Positions 33,066 to 41,920 of a DNA stretch of 64,000 bases are shown here, piece by piece. Within the stretch, counting starts at the first letter, position 1. Each line of letters starts with the position of its first letter. The stretch comes from Jingyaoa shaoxingensis (GTDB taxonomy: Bacteria > Bacillota > Clostridia > Lachnospirales > Lachnospiraceae): positions 62,001 to 126,000 of the forward strand of contig NZ_JACRSZ010000003.1 of the NCBI RefSeq assembly GCF_014385005.1, written 5' to 3'. A program made the position numbers and the translations under genes. The notes under the pieces were generated by a model. That model was not told the origin of the DNA, searched no databases, and was given only the letters and a program-made list of their open reading frames with translations.

Positions 33066-34007
33066 TTAAACTAATTCTTTGATCAGTTTGGAAACAGTTG
33101 CTACGGATACAGGATGTTTTAAGATTACGGCATCAGAACCACAAGCTAAATCTGCTGCTGCAGTTTCAACTTCCATATCGATACCACGTCTTTCCTGATC
33201 GCCCCATTCTGGTGTATCTGCTTCTGCCTGTGTTGCTTCTTTTGTAGACCATGTCTCAGATGCAACTGGAGTGATGATAGGCATCTGAAGCTGTGCATCG
33301 TTCTGAGACAGAGCTGCAGATTTAACACGCTGCATGGTGGATGCAACATATTCATATCCGTATCCGGCTGCTGCTGTACCTACATTCATAACAACAGATT
33401 CCGGTTTTACACCTAACTGACTTAATAATACGTTTAACTGTTTTGCGAGGTTAATATCAACAGAAGATTCAGCACCAACTACCTGATTGTAAGCAAGGCC
33501 TGCTGCTGCACCAACTGTTTTGTAGTTTTCTTCTTTTGCTGCCAGAATCAGAGCATTCTTTCCCTGAACAGCTTCAGCTGCTTTACCAAGAAGCTCAGCA
33601 TCTCTTTCAGCATTTTTGCTTCCGCAGATAACCAGTGGAAGGTCTACTGCTTCCGCAACTTCTTTTACCATAGCGATCAGTTCGTCTGTAGATTTGTTAG
33701 CGCCGTTAGGGTCGCCACCTTCCAGACGGAAGCTTAAAAAATCAACACCTTCAAAAGAAGCTGCTTTCTTTGCGATTTCTCCAATTGTAGAACATCCTTC
33801 GTAATACTTCTGAATGCATTCCGGTTCATGTTCCATACCAAAGTCTGTAATTTCAATACCTACTTTTGGAGCATTTGCAAATGGAGCATCGAAGCTCTGT
33901 AATGGAAGTGCATTTTCGCCACCAAGTGTGATTGCTTTGTCACCTGTTCCAATTGTAACAGTTTTAATGCTGGCATTAAATTTTCCTGATTTTGCTGTGA
34001 ACGGCAT
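33066..34007 (-). CDS. acsD: Corrinoid iron-sulfur protein, small (delta) subunit
   Basis: 313 residues, in the size range of CFeSP delta. TIM-barrel motifs LGGENALPLQSFDAPFAN near 27, PKVGIEITD near 48 and FLSFRLEGGDPNGANKST near 94 are family-typical. It pairs with AcsC to hold the corrinoid. TGAAGGAGG lies about 11 nt before the ATG. It is first gene after an internal promoter at 34105-34133, so it can be expressed apart from cooS-acsB. Confidence 0.95.
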   Translation of the reverse strand: MPFTAKSGKFNASIKTVTIGTGDKAITLGGENALPLQSFDAPFANAPKVGIEITDFGMEHEPECIQKYYEGCSTIGEIAKKAASFEGVDFLSFRLEGGDPNGANKSTDELIAMVKEVAEAVDLPLVICGSKNAERDAELLGKAAEAVQGKNALILAAKEENYKTVGAAAGLAYNQVVGAESSVDINLAKQLNVLLSQLGVKPESVVMNVGTAAAGYGYEYVASTMQRVKSAALSQNDAQLQMPIITPVASETWSTKEATQAEADTPEWGDQERRGIDMEVETAAADLACGSDAVILKHPVSVATVSKLIKELV

Positions 34008-34038
34008 TTTTCAATTTCCTCCTTCAGTTTTCAACCGC

Positions 34039-34193
34039 CACAAACTGACCGCATATTGTTCTTATGCAGTCAGTTTGTGTCTATTTTAACAATAATTCTT
34101 CCTTATTATATACATATTTTCCCAGAAAATCAAGCATTTGTGCTACTTGCATTTCGATTTATGATTTTTGTATAAGAATCAAATGCAAGTAGC
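34039..34193 (-). promoter_or_regulatory. Internal promoter and hairpins between acsB and acsD
   Basis: Downstream of acsB a 13-bp stem GCTACTTGCATTT (34142-34154 with 34181-34193) could terminate or protect the upstream mRNA. Then TTGATT (34133-34128), 17 nt, perfect TATAAT (34110-34105). A Rex-like site at 34075-34092 (TTGTGTCTATTTTAACAA, 11 of 14) lies just past the predicted start. An 11-bp stem CACAAACTGAC/GTCAGTTTGTG (34039-34079) sits in the acsD leader. Confidence 0.75.
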
Positions 34194-34242
34194 ATCCTTT
34201 TCCGCAATATATGCCTGTTTTCCTTTGTGGAAAATATAGAAA

Positions 34243-36384
34243 TTACATCATTGGTTCCATGGTAAGAGCCGGATGTCCCTTTTCTTCCAGGAATGCCAGT
34301 AATGTTTCAGGATCTTCTGCAACTGTTTCATCACCGATCATATCTGTGAAGTTTTCAATTCCATAAAGTTCCTTAGCAGTCTCATTCAGTCTTTCTGCTA
34401 CTGTTTCTTTCAGTTCTTTTGGCATCCATACGATTCTTGCCACACCGCCTTCAGCCTTCATGAACTTCTTGGAAGCGATGAAATGTTTACCATGTCCCAT
34501 GAAACCAGGTGTCTGAACACCACCACCTGTCATAGAAGCAAGTTCGGAGAATGTCATACCAATTGGTGTCATACCAGCGTATTCACGGTTGGCAATACAT
34601 ACACCATTGGAAAGTGGTTCAATACCACAAATACATTCGAAGCATCCACAGGATGTCATAGGTTTTTCAATGATAGAGTACAGTGATACATCTTCCAGAG
34701 CGCCCTGGGAGAATTTACGAACTGCTTCATTAACATCTTCGTATTCACCGATTCTTTCGTCGATAACTTTTTCTTTTGTGATGATCTGGCATGGTCCCTG
34801 AGGATCCAACTCGTTTGTTGCTTTTGCATCCAGCCATGAAACAGCACCGCAAAGTCCAAGACGTTCTGGTGTAACTACACATACGTGGCTTGGAGAGAAT
34901 GCCTGGCACATGATACAGCTGTAATATACATCTACGGATTCATCTGTCATAGATGTCAGTCTTTCATCACGTTTATCGAATACAGGGATTGCAAGGTTGT
35001 GACGCAGTTCTGTACATTTTTCAGCATCTGTGTATACCTTAACCTGACATTTATCAACTACTGCAGCAAATTCGTTCTTAACCTTTGCGTAAAGAACTTC
35101 ACCGATATGTTTTGCTCTGAAGCCTGCATTGAAAGTATCTTTGCTGATACGGATACGGATCATATCACGCTGTCCTGTATGCATAAGACCTTCTACGCAG
35201 TTCAGATAAGAGTGGAATTTACGCTCGAATACAGATTCGAAGTCTGTCTGCATGCTCTTTCCTGCTACTTCTACTACATAACCGATAGAGTGCTTGCTTC
35301 CTACTTCAAATGTATCGATATCAGGTCCGATGACTTCGATCTTATGGTCTTCGATCTCAGATGCTTCTTTGGTCTGAACAAGTTCGAAACAGTCAACACG
35401 GGAGCCATCGAATTCAACCTGCATATCACCACGACGGATGATTTCACCTTCAAATGCAGAAGCAAATGCTACAGGGATGTCGATATTTGTGATCTTGATC
35501 TTGATGTCTCTTGCTTCCAGAGATGTTGCATTGAATTTGCTGATATCTTCCTGAACGATCAGGCTCTTTGGTACACGGCCGTTTACAGCATCTACTGTAG
35601 GCTGGTCGTTTGTGATTACAGGGAAACCAAGAGCGATTGCGCCTGCACCACAAGCTACGATTACTTCATTCAGTGGAGCGAATGCATTTACGAATGCAGG
35701 TACACGTTCCATTGTGTACTTCATCAGTCCTGCAGCATCTCCTGGCTGGATGTTACCGAAGATCAGAGCTGCTCTGATAGCTACAGATACAACATGGATA
35801 ACAGATGTAACATCTTTTCCAAGAGGGATGACACGAACGTTAGCGCCTGTCTTATATCCGAGTTCTTCACACTGATCAATGATTCCACCAACCAGAGTTA
35901 CCAGAATACCCTGTGCCTGATAAGATTTTACAAGATCTACACCTTCCTGAGCAGTTGGAGCTGCGCCAAGAATAACTGCAACACCTGGGATATCTCCGGT
36001 TACAAGTGGTACACCAAGTTCACGGATCACAGCATCAGCAAGATGTCCGTAGCAAGGAGCTTCATATGGTTTTGCTCCATCCATATATTTCAGTGTTTCA
36101 ATAAATTCTGCACAAAGAGCAGTAGCTACACCAGACATGAATACATCATTCAGTCTTTTTTCTCTTGTCATTAATGTCTTTACGACACCAAGAGCAGCTT
36201 TCATTTCTCCAAGATTTCCTACCTTTGTACCTGTTACAGCATAGTAGCATGGAAGGCTGTAAGCAGTATCAGGAAGTGCAACGGCCTTATCAGCACCGTT
36301 TGCAGCAATCGCATCATCGATTGCTTTCTCTGTCATTCCAAAGACAGCGTCATTTCCAGCAAATACAACATCAAATAATGTCAT
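34243..36384 (-). CDS. acsB: Acetyl-CoA synthase (CODH/ACS alpha subunit)
   Basis: 713 residues, full length for bacterial ACS including the N-terminal CODH-contacting domain. A-cluster cysteines are seen at YYSCIMCQAFSPSHVC and RLGLCGAVSW (about 490-515) and in the later SCGCFECICGIEPL (about 585). It joins CO, a methyl group and CoA to acetyl-CoA at a Ni-Ni-[4Fe-4S] centre. AGGAGG precedes ATG. It is 18 nt after the cooC/acsF gene that is presumed to load its nickel. Confidence 0.97.
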   Translation of the reverse strand: MTLFDVVFAGNDAVFGMTEKAIDDAIAANGADKAVALPDTAYSLPCYYAVTGTKVGNLGEMKAALGVVKTLMTREKRLNDVFMSGVATALCAEFIETLKYMDGAKPYEAPCYGHLADAVIRELGVPLVTGDIPGVAVILGAAPTAQEGVDLVKSYQAQGILVTLVGGIIDQCEELGYKTGANVRVIPLGKDVTSVIHVVSVAIRAALIFGNIQPGDAAGLMKYTMERVPAFVNAFAPLNEVIVACGAGAIALGFPVITNDQPTVDAVNGRVPKSLIVQEDISKFNATSLEARDIKIKITNIDIPVAFASAFEGEIIRRGDMQVEFDGSRVDCFELVQTKEASEIEDHKIEVIGPDIDTFEVGSKHSIGYVVEVAGKSMQTDFESVFERKFHSYLNCVEGLMHTGQRDMIRIRISKDTFNAGFRAKHIGEVLYAKVKNEFAAVVDKCQVKVYTDAEKCTELRHNLAIPVFDKRDERLTSMTDESVDVYYSCIMCQAFSPSHVCVVTPERLGLCGAVSWLDAKATNELDPQGPCQIITKEKVIDERIGEYEDVNEAVRKFSQGALEDVSLYSIIEKPMTSCGCFECICGIEPLSNGVCIANREYAGMTPIGMTFSELASMTGGGVQTPGFMGHGKHFIASKKFMKAEGGVARIVWMPKELKETVAERLNETAKELYGIENFTDMIGDETVAEDPETLLAFLEEKGHPALTMEPMM

Positions 36385-36401
36385 TATTTTATCCTCCTAA
36401 A

Positions 36402-37175
36402 TCATTTTGTGGATCGTGCATCCATTTTTTCTTTAATCGCCCGTATTTCATCTACAGCAGTCTTGCTGAAATCATACGGGGAACTACCCTTTCGATCCGC
36501 ATCAATCACTTCTTTGTTATAGTGAATAAATCCAAGCAAGTCTTCTTCTGGTATCTGACTTCTGATGAATTCTTCATCTTCTTCGTCCCTGACTTTGTTT
36601 GCGACTACATTGACCTGTTTTACACCCAGCTCATTAGCCAGACGTTTTACATTACGGTATGTCTGAATACTTCTTGCACCAGGCTCAATAACAACAACAA
36701 ACTGATCCATTCCTTCGGTAGTACCACGTCCCAGATGCTCCAGGCCTGCTTCCATATCCAGAATGACTACATCATCGCTTCGCAATACGAGATGATTGAT
36801 GATTCTTTTCAGGATCACATGTTCCGGGCAGACACATCCGCTGTTGGCGGTATCTACAGTTCCCAGAACCAGAAGCTTAACGCCATTACATGTTTTTGCA
36901 AACTTATCCGGAATATCACTTACCATTGGATTTAATTTATAGAATTTATTGTCGTCAGATGCTCCGGTACGTTCCTGTACCAGTTTTCGCATTTTAGTAA
37001 TGGGTACGATCTGATCGATTTCCTCCTGTGAAAAGCCAAGAGCCAGACCGAGGTTTGCATCCGGATCTACGTCCGCTGTCAACACCTGTTTTCCTTCATC
37101 TGCATACAAACGTGCAAGCGTTGCAGCAAATGTTGTTTTTCCGACTCCGCCTTTACCAGTTACAGCTATTTTCAT
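36402..37175 (-). CDS. Nickel-inserting ATPase for CODH/ACS (CooC/AcsF type)
   Basis: 257 residues. MinD-like P-loop VTGKGGVGKTTFAATL at 5-20, ADVDPDANLGLALGF near 35, and a CVC pair (ANSGCVCPEHVILK near 112) that binds metal at the dimer interface in CooC. It sits between cooS and acsB, so it may serve AcsB (AcsF-like) while the second copy at 39202 serves CooS. That split is inferred from position only. Confidence 0.93.
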   Translation of the reverse strand: MKIAVTGKGGVGKTTFAATLARLYADEGKQVLTADVDPDANLGLALGFSQEEIDQIVPITKMRKLVQERTGASDDNKFYKLNPMVSDIPDKFAKTCNGVKLLVLGTVDTANSGCVCPEHVILKRIINHLVLRSDDVVILDMEAGLEHLGRGTTEGMDQFVVVIEPGARSIQTYRNVKRLANELGVKQVNVVANKVRDEEDEEFIRSQIPEEDLLGFIHYNKEVIDADRKGSSPYDFSKTAVDEIRAIKEKMDARSTK

Positions 37176-37277
37176 TGTATTTCATCCACCTTTATTTTCA
37201 GTCATTGTTTCGATCTTTAGGGCAGTGCTCCGCTTTTCATGAAACGAAGCACCTGTCCATATGAATGTCCCGAGAAA

Positions 37278-39170
37278 TTAAATTCCGAGGGCAGCACGTT
37301 TTTCTTCGATTCTTTCGATCATCAGATCTCCCAGTTTGTCCAGATCTTTTTCTACTGTGTAAGCAGCTTCTACCCAGTCTCTTACGCCGTTAGTAAGCAG
37401 TTCGCACATCTGATCAGAACCAGATACATAAGGATCAACACCAAGGAATGTATCAAGACCTGTAGCCACTACATAGTTTCCGATAGATACAGCTTTTTCA
37501 GACATCCATTCAGGAGCACATCCAACTACAGGAAGCTGAGAAATGTTCAGCCCTGAATCCTTGGACAACTCTGCTGCAAGCATCAGCATACGGCTGATAT
37601 CTACACAGGATCCCATGTGAAGTACTGGAGGGATGTCTGCCAGTTCACAGACTCTCTTCAGACCCGCACCGCAAAGATCTTTTGCAGCCTTGTCCATCAG
37701 ACCAGCTTTTGCAGCAGCCTGTGCGGAACATCCGGAAGCAATGATTACGATATCATTTGCAATCATTTTCTTCATCAGTTCTACATGCAGGTAGTCCGGT
37801 CTGATCTTAGGATTGTTACATCCAACCATAGCAACTGCACCACGAATGACACCAGATGTAATACACTGAAGTAATGGTTTTGTTGTACCAGTTTCATCTA
37901 CCTGTGAGTTAGTAACACCATCCAGAGTCTTAACGATTGCTTCCAGAGAGTAACCAACAGTAGCTTTCTGTTTGGTATCTGGGATGTAAACCAGGTCTGG
38001 ATTTCTGTTTTCAAAGTTATCAATTGCCATCTTAACGATTGCTTTTGCATTTTCACCAGCTGTAGCAGCATCAAATCTGACAAAATCAGAATCCGGCATC
38101 TGGCAGATCGGAGATGTGGTCACAAACTTGGTATGGAAGCATTTGCTCAGAGGGCCTAATGCAGGGAAGATACACTGAACGTCTACAACGATCGCTTCAC
38201 AGGCACCTGTCAGAACAACGTTTTCCTGCTGCAGGAAGTTACCAGCCATTGGAATACCACGACGCATTGCAACTTCATTAGATGTACAACATACACCGGA
38301 TACGGTGATGCCTTTTGCACCTTTGGATTTTGCGTATGCAATCATTTCTGGATCATCTGCATATTCACAAATCAGTTCGGAAAGGCTTGGGTCATGTCCG
38401 TGAACAACGATGTTTACGTTTTCAGCTACCATTACACCCAAGTTTGCTTCTGTTTCAATTGGAGTAGGTGTACCAAACAATACGTCAGAGAATTCAGTAC
38501 CTGTCATAGATCCGCCCCATCCATCAGAAAGGCCTGTACGGAATGACTGACGTACCAGTGCTTCTGGTTTAGATGTGTTACCCATATGTGTCATATGCAT
38601 TGCTGTAGCGATTTCACGGTCAACTGCACGTGGAGTGATCTCTGCTTTTTTCCAAAGTTCACGTGTATGTTCCGGAGCTCTGCTTGTAAAGTTCTGATAT
38701 CCTTCAATTTTACCATATTCTCCCAAAGCAACATATGCTACTTCATGAGCCAGATCATAGATATCTTTTCCTTCTGTCTCAATATTCCATTCTTTAGCAA
38801 TACGGATCAGTTTCTCAGGATCTTTTACTTTGTATGGTCCTTCTGGTTTTGCCTGATACAGGGTATGTGCAATTTCACGTCCGTGGTCAGAGTGAGCAGC
38901 ACAACCACCAGCTGTAAATCTGAGGAAGTTACGTCCTACAATACCGTGAGCATCGCAACCGCAGATTCCACGTGGAGCCTTTGGTGTAATACGACATGGT
39001 CCCATAGAACAGATACGGCAACATACACCCTGTTCACCAAACTTACAGTGTGGAGTCTGGTTCTTTACTCTGAGCTGCCATGAGTCTGCGCCAACCTTTG
39101 CGCCAGTCTCGAGAAGTCGATTGGTAATCGCTTCGTTTTCTTCAATTGTGGTTAACTTAAAATCTCCCAT
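37278..39170 (-). CDS. cooS: Anaerobic carbon-monoxide dehydrogenase catalytic subunit
   Basis: 630 residues, standard for Ni-Fe CODH. N-terminal cluster cysteines are in CKFGEQGVCCRICSMGPC (about 50-67), with HSDHGREIAH near 95. C-cluster ligands: H and C residues in ISGVCCTSNEV (about 296), DVQCIFPAL (about 334), VAMVGCNNPK (about 446), ASGCSAQAAAKAG (about 478) and MGSCVDISR (about 526). It reduces CO2 to CO for AcsB (then also called acsA). A hairpin region of about 100 nt separates it from the next cooC. Confidence 0.97.
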   Translation of the reverse strand: MGDFKLTTIEENEAITNRLLETGAKVGADSWQLRVKNQTPHCKFGEQGVCCRICSMGPCRITPKAPRGICGCDAHGIVGRNFLRFTAGGCAAHSDHGREIAHTLYQAKPEGPYKVKDPEKLIRIAKEWNIETEGKDIYDLAHEVAYVALGEYGKIEGYQNFTSRAPEHTRELWKKAEITPRAVDREIATAMHMTHMGNTSKPEALVRQSFRTGLSDGWGGSMTGTEFSDVLFGTPTPIETEANLGVMVAENVNIVVHGHDPSLSELICEYADDPEMIAYAKSKGAKGITVSGVCCTSNEVAMRRGIPMAGNFLQQENVVLTGACEAIVVDVQCIFPALGPLSKCFHTKFVTTSPICQMPDSDFVRFDAATAGENAKAIVKMAIDNFENRNPDLVYIPDTKQKATVGYSLEAIVKTLDGVTNSQVDETGTTKPLLQCITSGVIRGAVAMVGCNNPKIRPDYLHVELMKKMIANDIVIIASGCSAQAAAKAGLMDKAAKDLCGAGLKRVCELADIPPVLHMGSCVDISRMLMLAAELSKDSGLNISQLPVVGCAPEWMSEKAVSIGNYVVATGLDTFLGVDPYVSGSDQMCELLTNGVRDWVEAAYTVEKDLDKLGDLMIERIEEKRAALGI

Positions 39171-39201
39171 ATTTACCTCCTTATATTTTTTTGGTAGATT
39201 T

Positions 39202-39972
39202 TTAGAGCTTTAATTTATCTATGATATCATGAAGAGCCAGCTTCACAGGTGAATCAGCCGGAAGCTCTACTGTTGGCTTTCCTTCACAATCATATTCGTA
39301 TACTTCGGTGCTGTGTGGAACTACTCCGATCAGTTCCAGTCCCTGGTTTCTGATCTCTTCCATAGTTCCCTCACTCACCTTTCCATCCGGAGCTCGATTG
39401 ATAATCAGACCTACGGTATCCGGATTTAATCCACATTCCTTTGCCAGTGCGGCAATTCTACCTACAGCCTGTACTCCTCTTCTGGAGCAGTCACTGACCA
39501 GAAGTAAAATGTTTACTTTAGGAAGAATGCCACGGCTGATGTGTTCCATACCTGCTTCATTATCTACTACAACATATGGATAATTTGGTGTAAGCTTCTG
39601 AAGCTGTGTCTGCAGCAATCCATTAACGAAACAATAGCATCCTTTACCCTGGGTTCTTCCCATAACGAGCATATCGAAATCATCATCTTCAACCAGACAT
39701 CGGTTAAACATAATCTCCATATAATCGGACTTTGACATACTTGCAGGAATCGGATTCTCTTTGCTTGTCTCTGCTCTGGCCACCTCTTCTCTGATCTCGC
39801 CCAGTGTCATATCTACTTCCACACCAAGCACTTCATTCAGATTGGAATTGGCATCGGCATCTACTGCTAATACAGGACGTCTGCCTGTCTCGCATAAATA
39901 CTGGATCAAAAGACCACATAATGTTGTCTTGCCAACCCCTCCTTTTCCTGCAACTGCTATTGTAACTGACAT
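39202..39972 (-). CDS. cooC: CODH nickel-insertion accessory ATPase CooC
   Basis: 256 residues. P-loop VAGKGGVGKTTLCGLLI at 6-22, DADANSNLNEVLGV near 38, and the CxC metal pair GKGCYCFVNGLL near 111. It sits between cooT and cooS (31 nt upstream of cooS), the order of the Rhodospirillum cooCTJ nickel module but with the accessory genes ahead of cooS. ATP hydrolysis is thought to drive Ni loading of the C-cluster. Confidence 0.95.
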   Translation of the reverse strand: MSVTIAVAGKGGVGKTTLCGLLIQYLCETGRRPVLAVDADANSNLNEVLGVEVDMTLGEIREEVARAETSKENPIPASMSKSDYMEIMFNRCLVEDDDFDMLVMGRTQGKGCYCFVNGLLQTQLQKLTPNYPYVVVDNEAGMEHISRGILPKVNILLLVSDCSRRGVQAVGRIAALAKECGLNPDTVGLIINRAPDGKVSEGTMEEIRNQGLELIGVVPHSTEVYEYDCEGKPTVELPADSPVKLALHDIIDKLKL

Positions 39973-40026
39973 ATTCGTATCTCCTTAGATGTATTTCTTT
40001 AAAATTTATAGTCGGATCATCTGTTC

Positions 40027-40209
40027 TTAGCAGTTAATCTCAACTCTTCCACCGGTCAGATCTGCCATGGCAATGGTTCCTTCTACGGTCTTCTGTTCTC
40101 CCATGACATCTGTCAGTGTAATCTGGTTTCCGTTTACTTCAATTTTGCTGACATACTGCAAAACGATGCTGTCAGGCTGATTGATATTTACTACTGTTGC
40201 CAGACACAT
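40027..40209 (-). CDS. cooT: CooT-family nickel-binding protein
   Basis: 60 residues. It begins MCLATV, the conserved Met-Cys start whose Cys2 binds Ni in CooT dimers. A small beta-barrel pattern follows (VSKIEVNGNQITLTDVMGEQ; a late IAMADLTGGRVEI). AGGAGG lies before ATG. It is placed between the His-rich protein and cooC, so it is a plausible nickel chaperone for CODH. Confidence 0.88.
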   Translation of the reverse strand: MCLATVVNINQPDSIVLQYVSKIEVNGNQITLTDVMGEQKTVEGTIAMADLTGGRVEINC

Positions 40210-40228
40210 ATCTATCGCCTCCTGATTC

Positions 40229-40678
40229 TTATTCTTTCACCAGTGACAACGCAAGGCTTAAATAAAGATTGCCCTTCTGGAACTCGTCCACTGCCTTGCG
40301 AATCTGTTCTGCCGCATTGGCATGTCCATCAGCTGCCAGCTTCTGTGCCATCTGATCCAGTTCTGCCGCGTGATGTGTGTTATGATCTAACATGTACTGC
40401 AGAAGTGCTTCATTCTGGTTCGCCGGTGCTGCCTGGCTTTCATGGCTGTGGCAGTGTCCTTCCTGTCCATGACAGTGTCCTTCATGGCTGTGACAATGTC
40501 CTTCACTTCCGTGGCAATGCACAGTTTCTCCTGTCTGCGTATGTTCGTGATGATGATCATCTTCATGTCCGTGTTCATGACTGTGTACATGATTGTGTTC
40601 ATACGTATGCGTATGCATATGCTCATGTTCATGTGCGTGACCACAGATGTTTCCGTTTTCATCTTTTACGATATGCAT
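40229..40678 (-). CDS. Histidine-rich, CooJ-like metal-binding protein
   Basis: 149 residues with 27 His in the first about 82, in HxH and HCH patterns (HAHEHEHMHTHTYEHNHVH; three EGHCH units near 58-80). A helical C-terminal domain follows (LLQYMLDHNTHHAAELDQM; AAEQIRKAVDEFQKGNLYL). It is first gene of the coo operon, followed by cooT and cooC, so it matches CooJ in role: a nickel store or chaperone. In Rhodospirillum CooJ the His tail is C-terminal; here it is N-terminal and contains Cys, so it may be an independent solution. The low-complexity His codons form short direct repeats at 40440-40530. Confidence 0.82.
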   Translation of the reverse strand: MHIVKDENGNICGHAHEHEHMHTHTYEHNHVHSHEHGHEDDHHHEHTQTGETVHCHGSEGHCHSHEGHCHGQEGHCHSHESQAAPANQNEALLQYMLDHNTHHAAELDQMAQKLAADGHANAAEQIRKAVDEFQKGNLYLSLALSLVKE

Positions 40679-40703
40679 GGATGTTACGCCCCCCTCCTAC
40701 TTT

Positions 40704-40779
40704 TTGTTAAGAATTTGACAGGCATATATCTTAGCACCTATCCTTTTGTTAGTATAGCATACTGTTAAATAAATCTCAA
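40704..40779 (-). promoter_or_regulatory. Promoter of the coo-acs operon with Rex-like sites
   Basis: Minus-strand TTGAGA (40779-40774), 17 nt, TATACT (40756-40751). A Rex-like site at 40704-40721 (TTGTTAAGAATTTGACAG, 12 of 14 fixed positions) lies in the leader. A weaker one at 40762-40779 overlaps the -35 box, and its TATTTAACAGTA spacer is shared with the rex promoter. The rest of 40780-40939 shows no gene. Confidence 0.75.
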
Positions 40780-40939
40780 TAAATGAAATTCGTAATTTTG
40801 AAAAAACTGCTAAAATACAGGCTTTCCGGATTGTACTTTTTCAAGAACAAAACACCTATCATCACTTTTGCGGAAAACAGACTGCATTTTTACTACAATT
40901 AATCTATATATTTTGCGAATGTTTTTGGGAATATATTAC

Positions 40940-40986
40940 AAAAAAGCATCGTACCTGCCTTAAATAGGTAAGCACAATGCCTTTTT
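40940..40986 (-). terminator. metF terminator
   Basis: Minus-strand AAAAAGGCATTGTGCTTACCT pairs imperfectly (GCAT/ATGC and TACCT/AGGTA segments) with the strand ending in GATGCTTTTTT. It lies right after the metF stop. Confidence 0.7.
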
Positions 40987-41003
40987 ATATAAGCTATATG
41001 AGA

Positions 41004-41882
41004 TTAGATCTCTGCCAGTTTCAAAAGATCCGGTACTTTGGATTCCCATCCGAGTGCCATAATATGTACACCCTGGCAATAAGGCTTACATTCTTTAATA
41101 ATACGTGCTGCAATTTCAACACCGGTAATACCTGCCTTGGTCTTTTCCTTGTCTCTTGCAAGTTCTTCAATCATATCATCCGGCACATGGATACCAGCTA
41201 CATTCTTATTCATGAATTTTGCCATTCCTGCTGACTTCGGAATTACGATACCAAGCTGAACAGGTTTGCCAAACTGGCTTGCTTTTTCCATGAATTTGAT
41301 GAATTTTTCAGGTTCGTAAACAGCCTGTGTCTGGAAATAGTCAGCGCCTGCCATTACTTTACGTTCCATCTTTGCAAGCTGTGCATCTACAGAATCACTG
41401 CAAGGAGATACAACAGCGCCTTTTGCGAACTTAGGTGGTTCACCGACCAGTTCATTGCCGCCCAGGTCGTATCCTGATTCCAACTGTTTTACAGTATGAA
41501 GTAAAGATACAGAGTCCAGATCGAATACTGGTTTTGCCTGTGGATGGTCACCCATTTTGGTATGGTCACCTGTCAGGCAGAGAATATTATCAATTCCCAG
41601 CATAGCTGCGCTTAAGAGATCGGACTGCAGAGCAATACGGTTTCTGTCACGACATGTTAACTGAAAAATAGGTGTCAAACCTTCATCCTTTAATGCTTTA
41701 CAGGTTGCAAGCGAACCAAGACGCATAACGGATGACTGGTTATCTGTTACATTAACAGCGGTAATGCCGCTTAAATATGTTTTTGCTTCTTCCAGTAAAC
41801 CTTCAATGTGAATTCCCTTTGGCGGTCCTACTTCTGCGGATACTACAAATTCACCTTGTTTAAATAACTCAGTAATTTTCAT
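41004..41882 (-). CDS. metF: Methylenetetrahydrofolate reductase, catalytic subunit
   Basis: 292 residues from the ATG at 41882 (GGAG about 9 nt upstream; the ATG 5 codons earlier has its GGAG only 2 nt away). TIM-barrel FAD enzyme: FVVSAEVGPPKG near 13, ITAVNVTDNQSSVMRLGSL near 42, PIFQLTCRDRNRI near 72, CLTGDHTKMGDHP near 103, ADYFQTQAVYEPEKF near 183. It reduces methylene- to methyl-THF. Following rnfC2 and metV, it should form a MetF-MetV-RnfC2 type complex as in Acetobacterium woodii. Confidence 0.95.
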   Translation of the reverse strand: MKITELFKQGEFVVSAEVGPPKGIHIEGLLEEAKTYLSGITAVNVTDNQSSVMRLGSLATCKALKDEGLTPIFQLTCRDRNRIALQSDLLSAAMLGIDNILCLTGDHTKMGDHPQAKPVFDLDSVSLLHTVKQLESGYDLGGNELVGEPPKFAKGAVVSPCSDSVDAQLAKMERKVMAGADYFQTQAVYEPEKFIKFMEKASQFGKPVQLGIVIPKSAGMAKFMNKNVAGIHVPDDMIEELARDKEKTKAGITGVEIAARIIKECKPYCQGVHIMALGWESKVPDLLKLAEI

Positions 41883-41920
41883 TTTACATTGCTCCAATCA
41901 TTTATAAATTTAGGATTATC

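Noticed and set aside
34142..34193. 13-bp inverted repeat taken as an insertion-sequence end
   Set aside because: Arms are only 26 nt apart, with no transposase or target duplication; an RNA hairpin after acsB is simpler.
34885..36174. A 429-codon open frame on the plus strand
   Set aside because: It lies fully opposite acsB, has Cys/Phe/Tyr-rich low-quality composition and no ribosome site. It is a mirror of the acsB codon pattern.
40440..40530. Short direct repeats that could suggest a repeat array or CRISPR
   Set aside because: They are the codons of the EGHCH histidine repeats in the CooJ-like gene, in frame and unequal; there are no unique spacers.
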